NCBI GenBank assembly: GCA_002633005.1
Contig: NMRA01000002.1
Span: 1,063,628-1,123,627 of the forward strand
Source: Phoronis australis
Lineage: Eukaryota; Phoronida; Phoronidae
Direction of reading: 5' to 3'
Length of the DNA stretch: 60,000 nucleotides
The stretch's first letter is position 1. Every line of letters starts with the position of its first letter. The notes below the pieces were generated by a model. The model was not told the origin of the DNA. It saw nothing but the letters and a program-made list of their open reading frames with translations, and did not search any database. A program made the translations under genes and the position numbers. Positions 23,601 through 37,200 of this stretch are shown here, piece after piece.

Positions 23601-26600
23601 ATTTTCAAAATAAACTGGATCATGGACAGCGTCGAAGTTCGACGAAATCGCGACTAAATACCCATTTCTTTTTTAAAGGATACCTTTCAATTCGAGCAAA
23701 TTTTCCACGAAATCGCGACAGATGTGACTCCACACACTTTGTCGCCAATCGCCTTTTTTAAACAAATAATTGGCGGCCAGGCGCAACAACATCACTTTAA
23801 ACTTTGGCCAAAGGTCGACAAAAATGTCATTTTATCGTAACAAATGTGACTAAATTGTCAAAAGATTCTTGTAAGAATTTCGTCCAAGTTTGGCAAAGTC
23901 TAACAGAATTCTGTAGAAATCTGACTAGTGTTTTTAAAAACTTCTGTTCGCTATTGGGATGACAGCTGTAGAACATTTCGTGAGTCCTTTCACCTTTCAA
24001 TTTACTTTTTATGCCTAAATGAATTGTTTCTAATTCATTAGTTCCCTCCTTTCAACCTTTGTACATCTGTAAAATTAAGTTTTTATGAATTAAACAGGCA
24101 CATTTGTTGGACAGTAGAAGGCGTTGTAAACAACACCATTAGCCAATCACAAACTGAAAAGGCCATTTCCGGAACCCGTGGTAGATACAGATTATCACAA
24201 AAAGGCAAAAGTGTGTTTGCATGCATACAATTCGTCAGAGTACATTATTTGTCAAATATAGTCTACGATTACGAAAATGTGTATATCATGTTCTGTTTAT
24301 TTTGAAACATAATGACATGATGAAAGGGCATCACTAGAGAATACATGTTAATAAAGCTGCTTTGCTTTAAAATTCATTTTGTTCTGGTTTTTAACGAAAA
24401 TGAAGCCCAGGGAATGCCTAATTTCTTTGCAGGCCGAACGGGGTAACCATAGTTAAATTATTTTATGTTGGAGTTATCAGTAATAACATTTCAGATTAAA
24501 ATCTGAAAGATGGCATTAACTTTACCAAAAATAAACGATATCAAGGCGCTAATTTATAGCAACACAATTATATACTTTAAGATTATAATATTGCAACTAT
24601 GATAATTGGCCAAAAATGAGCAGTTAAGCTCTAATAATCTGGTAAATGTTGATCAATATTCAATTTTTGTCCTCTTGCATAACACAAGTGTATGCTCCAG
24701 CCAAAAAACAGATTCGAAAACAGTAAAAATGGCCACTAGGAGGCGCAAACTACGTCGAATCCATCCGAAAACGAGAGGATGGTCTCCACGCAGCACTCCC
24801 AAATTGTTCCAAAGGTGTCAATGTTCAACGAAAATGAAATTTTACTTCAAAGAGGATATGGGCCCGTAGGAGGCCAGTGGAGGAAATTGTTGGCGGACCT
24901 GGAGGCCTACTTTATCGTACTTTTGTAAATAAAATTCCATCACCCCCCTCAAACTTGTTCAATTGAAACAACTTACTTTTTTAGTATAAACATCATTTTT
25001 AATCTTATATTTATTGCTATTTTGGAGGCCTACTTTGCTTGTTTTATGTGACCAACGGTGTTAAGGTGTGTCTGTTAAAATGTCTAAAACAACGTTTTTA
25101 AAGTAATGCTGCATTGTACAAGAACTCTAAATTTCAACGTTTTGTCCGTTTCACTAAATTCATTGTCAAATTACATGTGCAAATTCAAACGCGGGAAATT
25201 TTTTGAAAAGTACACCTATGAGTGGGGTGGAAAGCGTCAAAGTAAAACAGATGGATGAAAGTTCCCAGGACACGTTTTATTAAAGCTCCTACAGCGTAGG
25301 CCTCACTGACTAATGGCGAAGGTCGACCTCAGGGGTGCCTGCACGGGGGGAGGGGGTTACTGAGATGCCGACAAGTATGGCGATACACCTGTTTTTTAAA
25401 TAAACATGTATTGCTGTTCTGGAAACTCATATTGTAGTTTAATATATTTTGTAATGACGTTCCCAGTCTTTTCAAAATGACTCGTCAACAAATTTGAGGC
25501 CACGCAGTAAACTGTTTCCAAAGACCACCCTTTCGTGCAAATTTATATAATCATAGTTAGCTACTCATGTACTTAAAGTCGAACAGCCCCCGAACACACT
25601 TTATTTCTTCTTCAAATGAGCTTGGGCACTGTCAATTGAGCATTTGTCTGAACCATGGCAATTACAACGAGTACAATAAACCTCAGTGCGACAGGGGACT
25701 GTATCATTCTTCATTACCCCCAAGTAAAGCTGTGACAGGGACTACATTACTACTCATTACCTCATGTGCAGCTGCGTATCTGGACAAGCAGAACCATGTT
25801 CTCTATAGTACCGTGGTAATAACAATATGTCGCATCAGACAAACGAAGCAGAACGCCTCATTACTGGCTGTAACATAGATTATCTATGGCTGTAATTTCA
25901 TCCTGACGTCAATTAGTCAATAGATGGCGCGACCGTCAAGACCACATGGTGATTTCGCCCAATGACTGATCATTAATTCGACTTCCCGCCAACTCTGTCG
26001 CCAGTTGTATTTCATGCAAACTACGACACGCTCGTCGCAAATGCGTTTCCATGTAAAGCGGCTGGTTGGTTTCCTTAAATGAACATTTATGGAACATTTG
26101 TAATAAAGGCAACAATCTAATGAATCTTTTCACTTTGAATGTTCTATGGGTTGTGGTCTCTTTCCTTGAAAATTAGAAAATCAGTTCTGTGCCAACTTGA
26201 CATATACAATAAGGAGATCTCCGACTGCTAGGCCCTGCCCATACGATTGCGTTTTTATTTTGGAACTCAGATTTTTCTTCGCGTTCTAAATTTTCGGTCT
26301 TCATCAATACATTGTGTCGTTTTCGTTCGTATACCACCCCATCACTAACACACTAACACCACAGAACGTAACTTTTTCTTTTCACTTTCAAAAGCATTCC
26401 ATCTACGGCAAATACTCTAATACGATTATGGTGTCCGCGTTTCTGAAAGTTGCGATTGCGCCCGTCTACACGAGTAAAATGAACAAAGCGTTTTAAAAAG
26501 TTTTTGAAATTTGCGTTTTAGCCTGGCCCCTTCCATACGAATATAGTGAATTCGCAGTTTAAAAAATGCCGCACTCTAGAAAGCGCTTTCAAAACGTGGC

Positions 26601-26879
26601 GTCGTGTGCTGGACGGCCATCTACATTAGTCTCAGTAGGTGGTGCCACCTTTCTGTGGACGCCGTGGTACAAGAAATGTCATCAGTTTAATTCACAAAAC
26701 AAGCTCTTTTCCGGGAATGTTGTATTTCCCAAACAATGAGGTCAGAAAAAAATCTTGTCATGAAGCATGACACACATCATCTTTGTGCAATACTTTGCAT
26801 CTCCTTATTCCTCCGAGGGACAATATTCAAGAATGAAACAGCCGCATATTAAATGAACGTATTTTTAAGTCATTTGGAG
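23598..26879. other. Intergenic stretch without recognised gene
   Basis: AT-rich sequence with short frames only. I found no splice-supported exon and no recognisable repeat boundaries. Confidence 0.55.
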
Positions 26880-27150
26880 GCAGTTTTTGGGTCAAACTTC
26901 AAGCAAAAATCATCGAAGAACGATGTTAACCTTTGTCATTGGACGCAGAAATGGTGAAATTCATAAAAAAATCCTGTTTTTAATCGTCCCTTTGGCAAAA
27001 GCGGATCATTTCAAAACAATTCTTAACATGACCTTGCCTAATATCTGAAGGTTTCACTACAGTTGTTTCTGATCAGCCACTTCTGGGATGTGATGTTCCG
27101 AAGTTAGTCAGATTTGGACATATTTCTATGGCCCTACATAATCTTTACTT
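26880..27150 (+). repeat. Dispersed repeat family, copy 2 (partial)
   Basis: It shares the 3' half of the family seen at 6790-7262 and 42041-42490: 'TTTCAAAACAATTCTTAAC', 'AATATCTGAA', 'GTTCCGAAGTTAG' and 'TTGGACAT' occur in the same order. The ends are approximate and the copy is diverged. Confidence 0.55.
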
Positions 27151-27265
27151 AGAAAAATTAGTCAGAGCCCTTAATTTGTTGGCGTCGACTACGACACCAT
27201 GCACAGACTACTTATACTTATACTGGCACTCTCACTAATTATGAGGAATGTTGCTCTAGAAAATC

Positions 27266-27546
27266 TTAAATGGCGAATCCCTCAATTCGCTGATTATCAA
27301 AGCTGACGAGACAATACAGTAGATCTACTGTTTCAGGTGCGACAATTTGTTTGACATTCCTCAAGTCAGAACTGTAAAAACAGATTCTTTCTCCATTTTC
27401 CGTGAGCTCGATCCGGACCTGGATGGGTCCGCCGATCGGATACTCTCTCTGGTAAATACTCCCGGATATTTTGAAAATGTTTCTTTCAGTTAAGCATCTT
27501 ACCATAGATTGCAGCAATAGCTTAAGTTGTGCCTTGGTATCATTAA
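27266..27546 (-). pseudogene. Unrecognised ORF fragment interrupted by a short transposon
   Basis: About 92 codons stay open on the minus strand up to the junction with transposon copy B, ending at a stop at 27266-27268. The peptide alternates beta-type and helical segments and contains Y-P-I-G-G-P-I followed by Q-V-R-I-E-L. The arrangement G-x-x-Y-Q-x-x-x-P-I-G recalls the region around the Y-x-Q-x-x-G-x-x-M-G motif of some reverse transcriptases, but no catalytic aspartate pair is visible. A good donor (ATG|GTAAGA) inside the frame would alternatively make the first part a host exon. Function unknown. Confidence 0.3.
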
Positions 27547-27703
27547 CAGTGACGGATTTAGAGGGGGGCCAAGGGGGCCATGGCCCCCCTAAAATTCCCC
27601 CAGATTCCATTTGGCAGTTCGGGGGTGCGAATGCCTGACGGGCAAAATCCTGGCTAATGGTCTGCCCTGCCCCCCCCCCCCCCNAATCCTGGACCCGCCC
27701 CTG
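27547..27703 (+). mobile_element. Short DNA-transposon copy B ('CAGnGGCGGAT' family)
   Basis: 157 bp, starting CAGTGACGGATTTAGAG and ending GGACCCGCCCCTG, with the shared family body (GGCCATGGCCCCCCTAAAATT, then GACGGGCAAAATCCTGGC). Flanking pentamers are ATTAA and ATTAC. A poly-C run near the right end contains one ambiguous base (n at 27684), a typical assembly weakness. Confidence 0.75.
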
Positions 27704-30700
27704 ATTACTTTATGTCTCTGTGTGTAGTGTGTGTAGTTTTATGTACACGTAACCTTTTACACTGAGTCATCTCGACGGCCGGGTGCGTTTTGTGCTGCCA
27801 AAGCAGTTCTTACTTTCACCACTTGTAGCGCTGTGTTCCACAACCAAATAAGGCTAGAGCCGGCCTGAAAGGTGGACTGGAAGTGAACAGATTTGCCCCA
27901 GCTCTATATCAACGATTCAAAGTATGCAACACAGAGTAACAACACCAAGTTTTAAATAGGCCGCTGGTATTAAGTATAGATAATAATGCTTTTTCTCACT
28001 TAAAGTTGAATTAACCCTGTATGATTGGCTAAAAAACTAAACTGAACGAGGCCTTTTACTGACTCTCATAAAATCCGATTTCATCTCCTAACATGCGTGA
28101 ATTCAAGTCACAAGCACTGCGTGCATGCCCCAATTTACAATTCACAATTTTAGGGTTGGACAATTCCAATAAACTCTGAAGTGTTTTCTCGAGTTGTTCG
28201 GCGATGTTCGTGTTGGTAACGGAAATAGATATCTTTCACGGTAAGGGAAAGTAAGAGACCGATTTTTATGACAATAAAAGACCCGATTCGAGTTCCGCTT
28301 TTTAGCGAATTTTACAGGGCAAGGTGCAGCAGTCTCCCCTTTGACCGACGCAGATTGTCGTGTGCCGAGATTCGTTGTGGTAAAAACCAGATCCTAAGTT
28401 ACAACATAGTCTGTAGTACAGCTATTGCGGACCATCTACGGATACCACAGTTGACATTTTAGGCGGAAAACACCCGGAGGTTACTTCTAAGAAGAGAATG
28501 GTTTTTTCACACGGGAAATTGCAGTTTCTCGGGTCTGCGCCGAAAGGTTGCCTTTCTCGACAAATTTTCTTGTGTTGGGGGATCAATACTCTACAATCGC
28601 AGGAATAAACGAGGTGCAAAGGTGTGTTCAAAAAGCCGGACTTGTATATAGGCGGGGGGCTGTACTTTGACGACAAAAAAGAGAAAAAAGTTACAACACG
28701 TTACATAGATCTAGATTAATCCAGGAGATAAGGACTTCAAAATTGTCTGTGTTTTTAAAACTCCGGTTGCAAACGATGCAGTCATTTTTGGCGACATGGC
28801 ACCACCCCTAATTGACTTTCTCTCGCTTAACGGGAAATTCAGCTATTCAAGAATACTTCCTGACTAGAGGATAGGTAAGAAGTTAATACCCACTAAGGGA
28901 TAACTTTTTCATGGAAATTCCCTGACTGGGTTACTTTTTTCAAGTCTACTTCCCGAAGTGGGTACTAGGTATTCATCTTTCCTAGTTCAGTGCACCCCCG
29001 TCAAAAATGTAGTCGAGTACCCCCGGGGAAACTTACGTTGTATGTGGTACTTGGAGAGCATTATTTGAAGCAAGTGGACAAAACACGCTCAGAGTTTAGA
29101 CGGATCTGTGTAATTACGTACATGTGGTGGCGCAGTGCAAACCAAACAAGGGCTTGGAGGAACCTCGCACATAGGAGTTAACGGCCTACTTTGTCGGAGG
29201 AGCCATCGCAGTAGTGTGCAAAAGGAAGGGGGTGACGACGGTGCAACCGCGGCCCCGGGCATCCACATCGAGGGGCATCCAACAACTATGAATACATTTT
29301 TCGAAATTGTGACTTAGTTAAATTGAGTAGTCTCTATTTTGTGTTTCATCTTTGTTTTTACTTTTCTTAGTACTAGGGTTCATGCGTTTTGGTAGAGAGA
29401 GGGCCATCCGTTCAAATAAATAATCACCCCGGGCATCACCAAACCTCTGCACGCTACTAACCCGTCGTTTAACTATTTCTCAGTGTGAGCGCTATTTTCG
29501 TTTTTGTGTCGTTATGTGTTTTTGGTTAAACCTGGACAATGTTTTGTGTTTGAGTTATTATCCAAAGCATCTATTTGACTTGAGTGTTGTTAACAGTTTT
29601 TGTTGTGTGTTTCAATTGAATTAAACATGTCTATCATTCAATCGTTTTCCGTGGCGGCCAAGTGATTACCGTATATGGTTACTTTGTGGAAGCTTAAAAG
29701 TATCTTGGAATACGTTATTTCCATAGCTTACAGTTATGAAGATAATCATTTTAATCTGATGTGTGTGTAGTTGAAGTGGGCTATACAAAATGGCATAATA
29801 TGTCATTTACTCTTGACGTCGATAAGTGAAATAAATACTCTCACACTGACACGGTCATACAGTGTACGTGGAAAAGAAAGACGCAGTGTGAGATGACGTC
29901 AGCGTGACTAGTGAATCCCGAATGTGAGATCATCTCACACTTTTGACCTGGAGTCGGTTAGGTGACTATTTTTGAAGACAGTTAGTATGTAGTGTAGTGT
30001 AATATTAGTCCATGATTCTTTAAACGCGGGCCACGCTAACAGTTTATAGTACGATGTATTGGCAGTGTTGGCACAAATGGTCATTAGCCTGTAAATATTC
30101 TCATCTGCGGTTTGTAAATGAAATCGACATCAGCTGAAAAAGTTAAAGACCACTTTTTGCGAATCCGACTTAGTGACACCTATTGCGGACTTCACAAACT
30201 AGACTGTTCTTATCATGAGGTACAAATTTAGTTGTTTTTTTTGAGGAGCAATAGACCCATGTCTTCCCTAGGACATTTTCTGTTGTAAAATAGCTCTCAT
30301 CTTGTTCCTTACTGAGACTTCTTGGCTTGAGAAGAAATGACAGTCGTTAGTGCTTTGAATTAGTGCAGTTAAGTTGCTTGGCACGGCGGGTTACTTTCAG
30401 TCAACAAGGCTTTGGGGCCAGGCGCTTTATAGTAACCAACTTCAATTCAAACAAAAGATAAAAACGCGATGACATTACTTTGGAAGGGCAAGTAAAAAAA
30501 TTCAAAGTACGATATTTCCAGGCTCCTTTTATGAGTTACTTCAAAATAAACCAAGCTTGAAAAGTTGCAATCACAAATCGCAAACTACACAGAAAACTGA
30601 CAGTTCATATTGTTTGTCATGTCCGTGACGCCATGATCAGTTCGGTATTTCGCATTTATGTTTTGAAGAAAACGACGTATCTGAAGAATTTTCCAAGATT

Positions 30701-31065
30701 TTCAAGACTTTTCGTCTGTTCCGAATCAAATCCGTGGGAAAGGAAAAGAAAAGGGGGAACTTTAGCAGTGTATGATTTTATGTGACATTTAGTCTTTCGT
30801 GTGGTGTTACAAATGTTTCAAGGAACAATGAACAGGAGTAATAACTGTTGACTCAAAAGTTTCGTTTAGCCCACACCAAAAATTTCTCTCAATCAAAGGT
30901 CATGAGATCACGGCCATGAAAAATGTTTTTTCTCAAGTGGAAGCCCTTCTATAGGCTGAAGAGAGGAATGTACATAAACACTCGCCATTCATAAGCCGGC
31001 AGGCAGTGATGATAGCTGGAAAGTTATGAGCTTGTTATGACAACCAGATAGCACTGCAATACTGA
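27704..31065. other. Intergenic stretch without recognised gene
   Basis: No gene recognised. One palindromic CRE-containing patch near 29.9 kb is listed separately. The GC-richer part at 28980-29300 has short frames without family features. Confidence 0.5.
29880..29945. promoter_or_regulatory. CRE consensus next to a GTGAGATcATCTCAC palindrome
   Basis: TGACGTCA occurs at 29894-29901, and a perfect 15-base palindrome of GTGAGAT/ATCTCAC type follows within 40 bases. The GTGTGAGAT half occurs again just before the CRE. No promoter or gene is adjacent, so any function is unknown. Confidence 0.3.
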
Positions 31066-31311
31066 CCATCTTCATCATCATCAAAATCATTACCATCACT
31101 GTGACTATCATCAACAGCAGCGTCACCGGCTATCACCACCATCATGTCACCACCACACCACCACTAGTACCATCATCACCGCCACCATCATCAACATCGT
31201 CATAATTACAACCGCCGTCAACGCCGCTCACCACTACCGCCACCACCATCACCGCCACTGTCAGTTACCAAAGAAATCACCATCACCACCCCGCCTCAGT
31301 CATCATCATTT
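31066..31311. repeat. Degenerate CAT/CAC/CCG trinucleotide-rich tract
   Basis: About 245 bases dominated by CAT, CAC, ATC and CCG triplets on the + strand, interrupted often, with no long perfect run. It is a decayed trinucleotide microsatellite. Confidence 0.85.
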
Positions 31312-33724
31312 AATTTTTTACAAAGATGCGTTATTTGGCATTTCTCGCCCGTATTTGGCCCACGTTATTTTGGGTGATTCAATCCAGTTGGTAACTAGTG
31401 ATAAGCGCGTACTACGCCCTTCAGACGGTTGTTAGTGTCAATAACCTAGCCAAACCCATCCGTTACATCCCCTCTTAATTTGGTTACCCCAAGCCACCAA
31501 TGAACGCTTTGAGAATTAAGTCGATGGTGGCTCAAAATTGTTTTGAAAAATCTTCCAACAAAATTTAGGTCATTGCATGTCGTAATTACCCTCAACTCAT
31601 TACATATGATCTAGAATCGTGTTTGATAAAGCAGGCGACATGAAACAGTTTGAGCGGGAAACCTAACGTCTGCTGGTGGAGTTCTCGCCTGCTGGTATTG
31701 GTTGACTTATATGGTCATAACAAAGCCGTGGTTTGACTAAGACAGCTGAGGCGCACAGTTTAACACTCTGCAACTGAAAAGAGAATATTAGATAGTACTA
31801 TTTCATCACTGTCAAAAGCACGATTGCGTATTTTGGCATCACATGGATTATATTCGGTTAGTATCAACCTACATAAGGTCACTAATGAGTTGAAATTCAG
31901 GAACATCAATAAACTACATCAGTTAAAGTTGCAAAAAATAGACCACATATCTAAAAATAAACGTGTTCAAAGGCTTAATACATCGAGCAACATCTAAGGT
32001 GTTTCCCATAGTAAGTATGCGTGTAAAGTATTTTTATAACTCTAAAAATCAGTCAAGATTTTAAACATTAACTAAAGACAAATATATCTGTTAGCGAGCA
32101 ACAAACGCCAGGCGGTAGTTCAAAGCATTCACATACACATGGTTTATGGCGTTATGCCGGAGCAAATTGAAAGTTTACAAATATCGGATATTATCCAACA
32201 ACATATTGAAATGTGTTATTTTTCGTTTCAATGCTGTTGGTGCTGAGAATAATGTCATTATATGATTAAGTAAAAGTGAATGAGTTTGAGTCGGGTGCTC
32301 CAAGAGGCACGGTATATGTCAGAGATGCTGAGTTTTAGTTGAGTGAAAGGTCAACATTTAGACAAGATGTAAACTAATCTTTATTCATTCGTGACACTCG
32401 GTTACAAGCCGACTTTTCACAATTTAGCCTTTGGGGCATAGATTGAGTAGGAGGCACTTGCACACAATAATAGATGAATATTCAAATTTTGCAACTGTTA
32501 TTATTTTCACTGGACAGTGCCAAAGCGTGTCATCTATGCAATATTAAAGCATGGTGACTTGATTCATGACGTCAAGCCTCTTGGAATAACTATTCCTCAA
32601 CTGCCATTTTTATTTGTGCTCAAAACAAACACAAAAACAAAAAAATCATTATTTGATTTACGTTCATTGTTTTACGGCTTGTTGACGCCATGTCGGCTGG
32701 CAAACTGTCATTCAAAAAAGAGACGTCGGCGTGTGTACGCAGGCCCACTATTCCGAGGCTGGGACTTCATCTTGTGTTTTGACAAAAAACATTAAGTTTT
32801 AGCAGGTTTATAGTAGAGCTGGTCACCAAATGGCCGATGGCGGTTGCAAGGGTTTTGGTGTCAATGCATGTTTATTATGAGTAGAGTAACACTACTGTCG
32901 CAAGTAAACATGCCGCGGCAACGTCGAAAGATCGCGGCGACATCTCTTTAGTATTTAAGCATGAACTTTCTTCAAAGGAGTTTTGCTTATTTATTCTTCT
33001 ACGGCAAGGTATCGTGTTCTTACCTGTTGTTAGAATTAAAATTGTTTACAATAATATAAGTAATCATTTGTTACAATAAATCCCCTGGAATTTACCTGAC
33101 AGCGCTTCACTGCAAGCCGCTGTGGTATTGAAAATGTGGGTTTTGTTGAGTTTTGTTGCATTTGATCGTGGAATCAGTGTATGCGACTCCCTGAAATTCG
33201 AAATCATGCACTTTTGCCATTATCAAATGTATAATACAAGGGTTAACGATGCACCAACGCCCTCACAACCTTCCCAGAAAAACAAAACACGATGCAGCGC
33301 ATGCAAACACTGTGACGAGACAATGTCTATGCAAACGTGTAGGTACACTAGAACAATACCGTATCATTAGGCGCTATATCTCATTTTCCAACCGGCAACT
33401 AAGAATGCTTCTCACAGGTTGGGATTACAGTCGGCCACTTCACCATTGCGCCTAAACTTTTATAACCGTCTCCTTTTATTTGTGGATTACGGAACGTCAG
33501 CAATAACCGCTGCCAGTTCGTGACAACGTTTTTTCAGACTCTTTTAGGCACTGCGAGTTATAAAAGCTATATCCTTATTGAAAATTGAACTTTTTCACTG
33601 TTTGAAGCGTAAAAATCGGTTAACTACAACAAGAGAAAAAGGAATAGCGCGCATTGCAACTGCGGTTCTTTTCTTGATATTTCCCAGCGTGTATTTAGTG
33701 AATCTGCCAGAGCAACGCAATTGG
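31312..33724. other. Intergenic stretch without recognised gene
   Basis: AT-rich; the open frames (32517-32795, 33122-33370) have no recognisable features. Confidence 0.55.
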
Positions 33725-33881
33725 CAGGGGCGGATCCAGGATTTTTATTTAGGGGGGCCAGGGCAGAGTATTAGCCAGGATTTTGCCCGTCAGACGGCGC
33801 ACCCCCGAAATGCCAAATGGAATCTGGGAGAGTTTTAGGGGGGGCCATGGCCCCCTTGGCCGCCCTCTAAATCCGCCACAG
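33725..33881 (-). mobile_element. Short DNA-transposon copy C ('CAGnGGCGGAT' family)
   Basis: Same family as copies A and B but inverted: it begins CAGGGGCGGATCCAGGA and ends CTCTAAATCCGCCACAG. It is flanked on both sides by the identical pentamer ATTGG (33720-33724 and 33882-33886), the best evidence in the window for a 5-bp target-site duplication of this family. Confidence 0.8.
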
Positions 33882-34014
33882 ATTGGAGCGATTTGACTTC
33901 CGTTAACCGACTCACAATAGAGACCTCATGTGAGTGGTATTACGTAATAACCCCGACGAATGAAGTGAAATTTCGTGACTGGGGAACGCGTCATGGCAAC
34001 AACTGGTGTCAGTA

Positions 34015-34212
34015 GACAAGTACAATACGTACCCCAGGAAACAACGTATGTAGACCAGTACGATACCTTAACAACAGCGCATGTAGACTTCTACAATACG
34101 TACCTGGTAACAGCCCGTGTAGACTTCTGCAATACCTTGGTAACAGCGCATATAAACTTGTAAAATAGCCTGGTAAAAGCGCATGTAGACTTGGAAAATA
34201 CCATTGTAACAG
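34015..34212. repeat. Minisatellite, ~38-40 bp unit, about five copies
   Basis: Imperfect head-to-tail units of the type 'GCGCATGTAGACTTCTACAA' followed by 'TACCTTGGTAACA'. Later units diverge (ATAAACTTGTAAAATA). Confidence 0.8.
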
Positions 34213-37200
34213 TGCACGTAATCATGGGGACAATTCCTCTTTTACCCACAATTTTCGGTAGCCCTTCCCCCTCGCCCCTTTTAAAGGTGTACGAGGCCGC
34301 ACCTCTTTTAGCTTATGTACTGCTCTCGGCCGCCACAACTCTTGACTATAGGAACGACACAAATTAGCCCCTATTTTTCACACATTGCGAGCCCAAACTG
34401 TGGCTTATTTCACTTAATGGACGACTCGTCACTGAAACACTGCAGGATTATGGTATGTGGTCACGCTTCTTTGTGACATAATTATGACAACGACATTTCC
34501 AGACATTGCACATGGTGTCTGACTTTTGTGGGAAAACTTTCTGTGGACCATCTCGGGACGAATAATAACCACTTCCCAGGCCACACGGCCTTTTTCCGCA
34601 GTTAGCGAGTGTAAAAGGCCAATAATCGATTAAGCTTAAGCTCACAAAACAACAACACGCTTACACATGTGCCCTAATGTTCACTTATTCTGCTAAAAGT
34701 CGTATATTCAATTAGAATCCTGACTCTATTCCCCCGTCTTTCAAAAAATATTTTTGATTGAATATAGGTATTTAATGTAAGACTGAACAAGGAATGAAGC
34801 GATTAACAATGAGTGTCCAACAATTCAAACTATTCGAGTAGTTCAAAAATGTAATTAATAAGAAAATCTTAATTCAATAGCCTTAATTAAACTAGTGCCT
34901 TTACACTTTTTTGCGGATAGAACCTTCCAAGTTTTTCGTTCCGAATAAACCTTGTACTACACAATAACGGTATTTAAAGCGATTGTAAATCTGTGTTCCG
35001 TCCAAAAACCGAAGACCATGCTAGGCTTGTAAAATGACACGCCGTGACAAGCCAACTTGTAAAGTCTGGTCTAATTTGGCAATAACGAACGGTCAGTTCT
35101 TTCGAAACCAGGTTGAAACTAATTTCGTTGTAACGTTAAGTTGTCTATTGTTGTGCTGAAAGGCTGTAGTAGAGCAAGGCAATGCATGGCAAAACGTGGC
35201 AAGAGCCAGACATTACGTCAGTTTTTCAAACAAATGTTACGTTTAGGAACGTATGCGTGTTTCTTGGTGTCAATTAAAAACCGTTGAGTCCGGTCGGCGA
35301 AATGGGGGGGGGGGCGTTCGGCAAAACACTCGCGAGCAAAGCTTGTGTGGTCACGTGCTTCTTTCATAATGCAGTCATAGTGGAATCTAGCGAAGATTTG
35401 CCTAACTGGCATTTCTTGCTTTACCGGACACAGAGAGGCTTTCTGTTCAGATCTTTAAGTGGGTGCGGTCACCAGCATTCACTACGTACGCCAACTGTGC
35501 GTAAATGTTGTCTCACGGACATAAATGCGGTCACCCGAAATAAAATTTTTGTGTTTACGTATTGACTTCGCTAGCATTCATTCCTAACCTTATTTTATAT
35601 AATTAGTGTTCATGCAGAAATTGACGATTATTGAGGCAAGTGACCTTGGGTGCGCCATGAACGTGCGCTCTACAAAGGACGACATTTCAGAAAAGTAAAC
35701 TAAAATCGATGACTGAACTCGACCTTTTCGTCGGTGATTAAGTCTGCGCTCGACAACTTCCGACGATCCGCACTCACCTAGCATTATAGTACTTTTGGAT
35801 TGTTCTCAGGGGTGGTGGGATCAGATCAAGACCTCCGGATCATTTACCAGCATTTATGTCGTACACTAATATAGAGTTCGGTAATGCGAGCCAGCTGGTT
35901 AGGACAGCTACTGCGAATCGTGTTTATGCAAACGCGTGTGACTCTGATCGGGCAGTGTTCCTCTGTTCGGCGTGGTGTTGAGACACGTCAGATACTAACA
36001 TCACATTCCAGTAGAGGGTGGCCGGGGGGGAAGCTCAGTGAATTCTGAAATGTCAGGCGCAGTTTTGAATGAATGGATAAAAAATGAAATTTACATTGTT
36101 CTCCCTTCATTATTGTATGCCTGAATTTGTCAAAAATAGCGTAAAAACTAATTAGTTATGATCTGCACCCTCTGTTTAATAGAAAGTCACCCGCCTCACT
36201 TTTAATGAAGCTCTTTTTGAAAGCTGAACAAACATGTCTATTAAGAATTTTTCAGACAAAGCATAGCGAGTATTACCTATTTTATGACGTCAATTGCCAA
36301 AGCCAAACGGCCAGCCTCCCTCCGGTCGACATAACCTCTGACACCCCCGCCACGCAGTTTCTCACATGGGCATGTAGGACAAAATATTCACATGTACGGT
36401 AACTGTTTTCCAGTTTTATTACATTCTATTGATTCTGAACTAGATAAAAATTGTGAATATCATATTTTTACGTTAGAATTAAGCGTCAAAACGTGCATTC
36501 GAGTTTAAGCGCGATGTTAATGCGAATGTATCCGAACTTTTGTTTAGAGGAGTAACGCCCCCGTCGATTAAGGAATGTTGCACGTGTCACTAGACACGTT
36601 CATACGCGAGGGGTGGGAATTTAGAATATCAAATGATCGAAAGTTACTTTAGTAAATAGTTTGGAATTGAAGTTTTTAAAAGTAGTAAGTCTAGGAAGAA
36701 TCGTTGCAGCTTTGTTGTTGGCGTTAACTGTGAACCAATGAAAGCTTTTTACGTCAGCTAGCGAGCCAGATAATGTATAAAAGCAAAGCATAAGATGACA
36801 CAATGGTAACGCGTACAACAAGACATTTCATACTGACGAAACATCAAAATTTGACATCTTTTGTCTCAATTTGAAATACGGCTGCATTACAGGGGTATGA
36901 CTGTGCCATGATGTTTGTTTGAAAGTGTGGAAATTAATCACGTGTTTGCACAGAAGCCGAAGTTTGTTTGAAAGTCGTCTGTCATTACTCGCTTGTTTGC
37001 ACAAAAGCCGATGCAAGGTTAACGATTTTCAGGAAACTACTATGTAATAATGCCGATGTTTAAAATCAAAATCTTGTCGTTATCATTTACGGCAGAAAAG
37101 AAGACAATTTTGTTTTTAATCTACTAGTTTTTGATTGTTTCACTCTGTCGAATCTCACCAAAGAAAACCAGCCAAAAGATTAAGTAACCCAGGGGCAAAC

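Noticed and set aside
31066-31311. A His/Thr-rich coding repeat
   Set aside because: The triplet tract is interrupted by stops and frame changes and has no flanking coding sequence.
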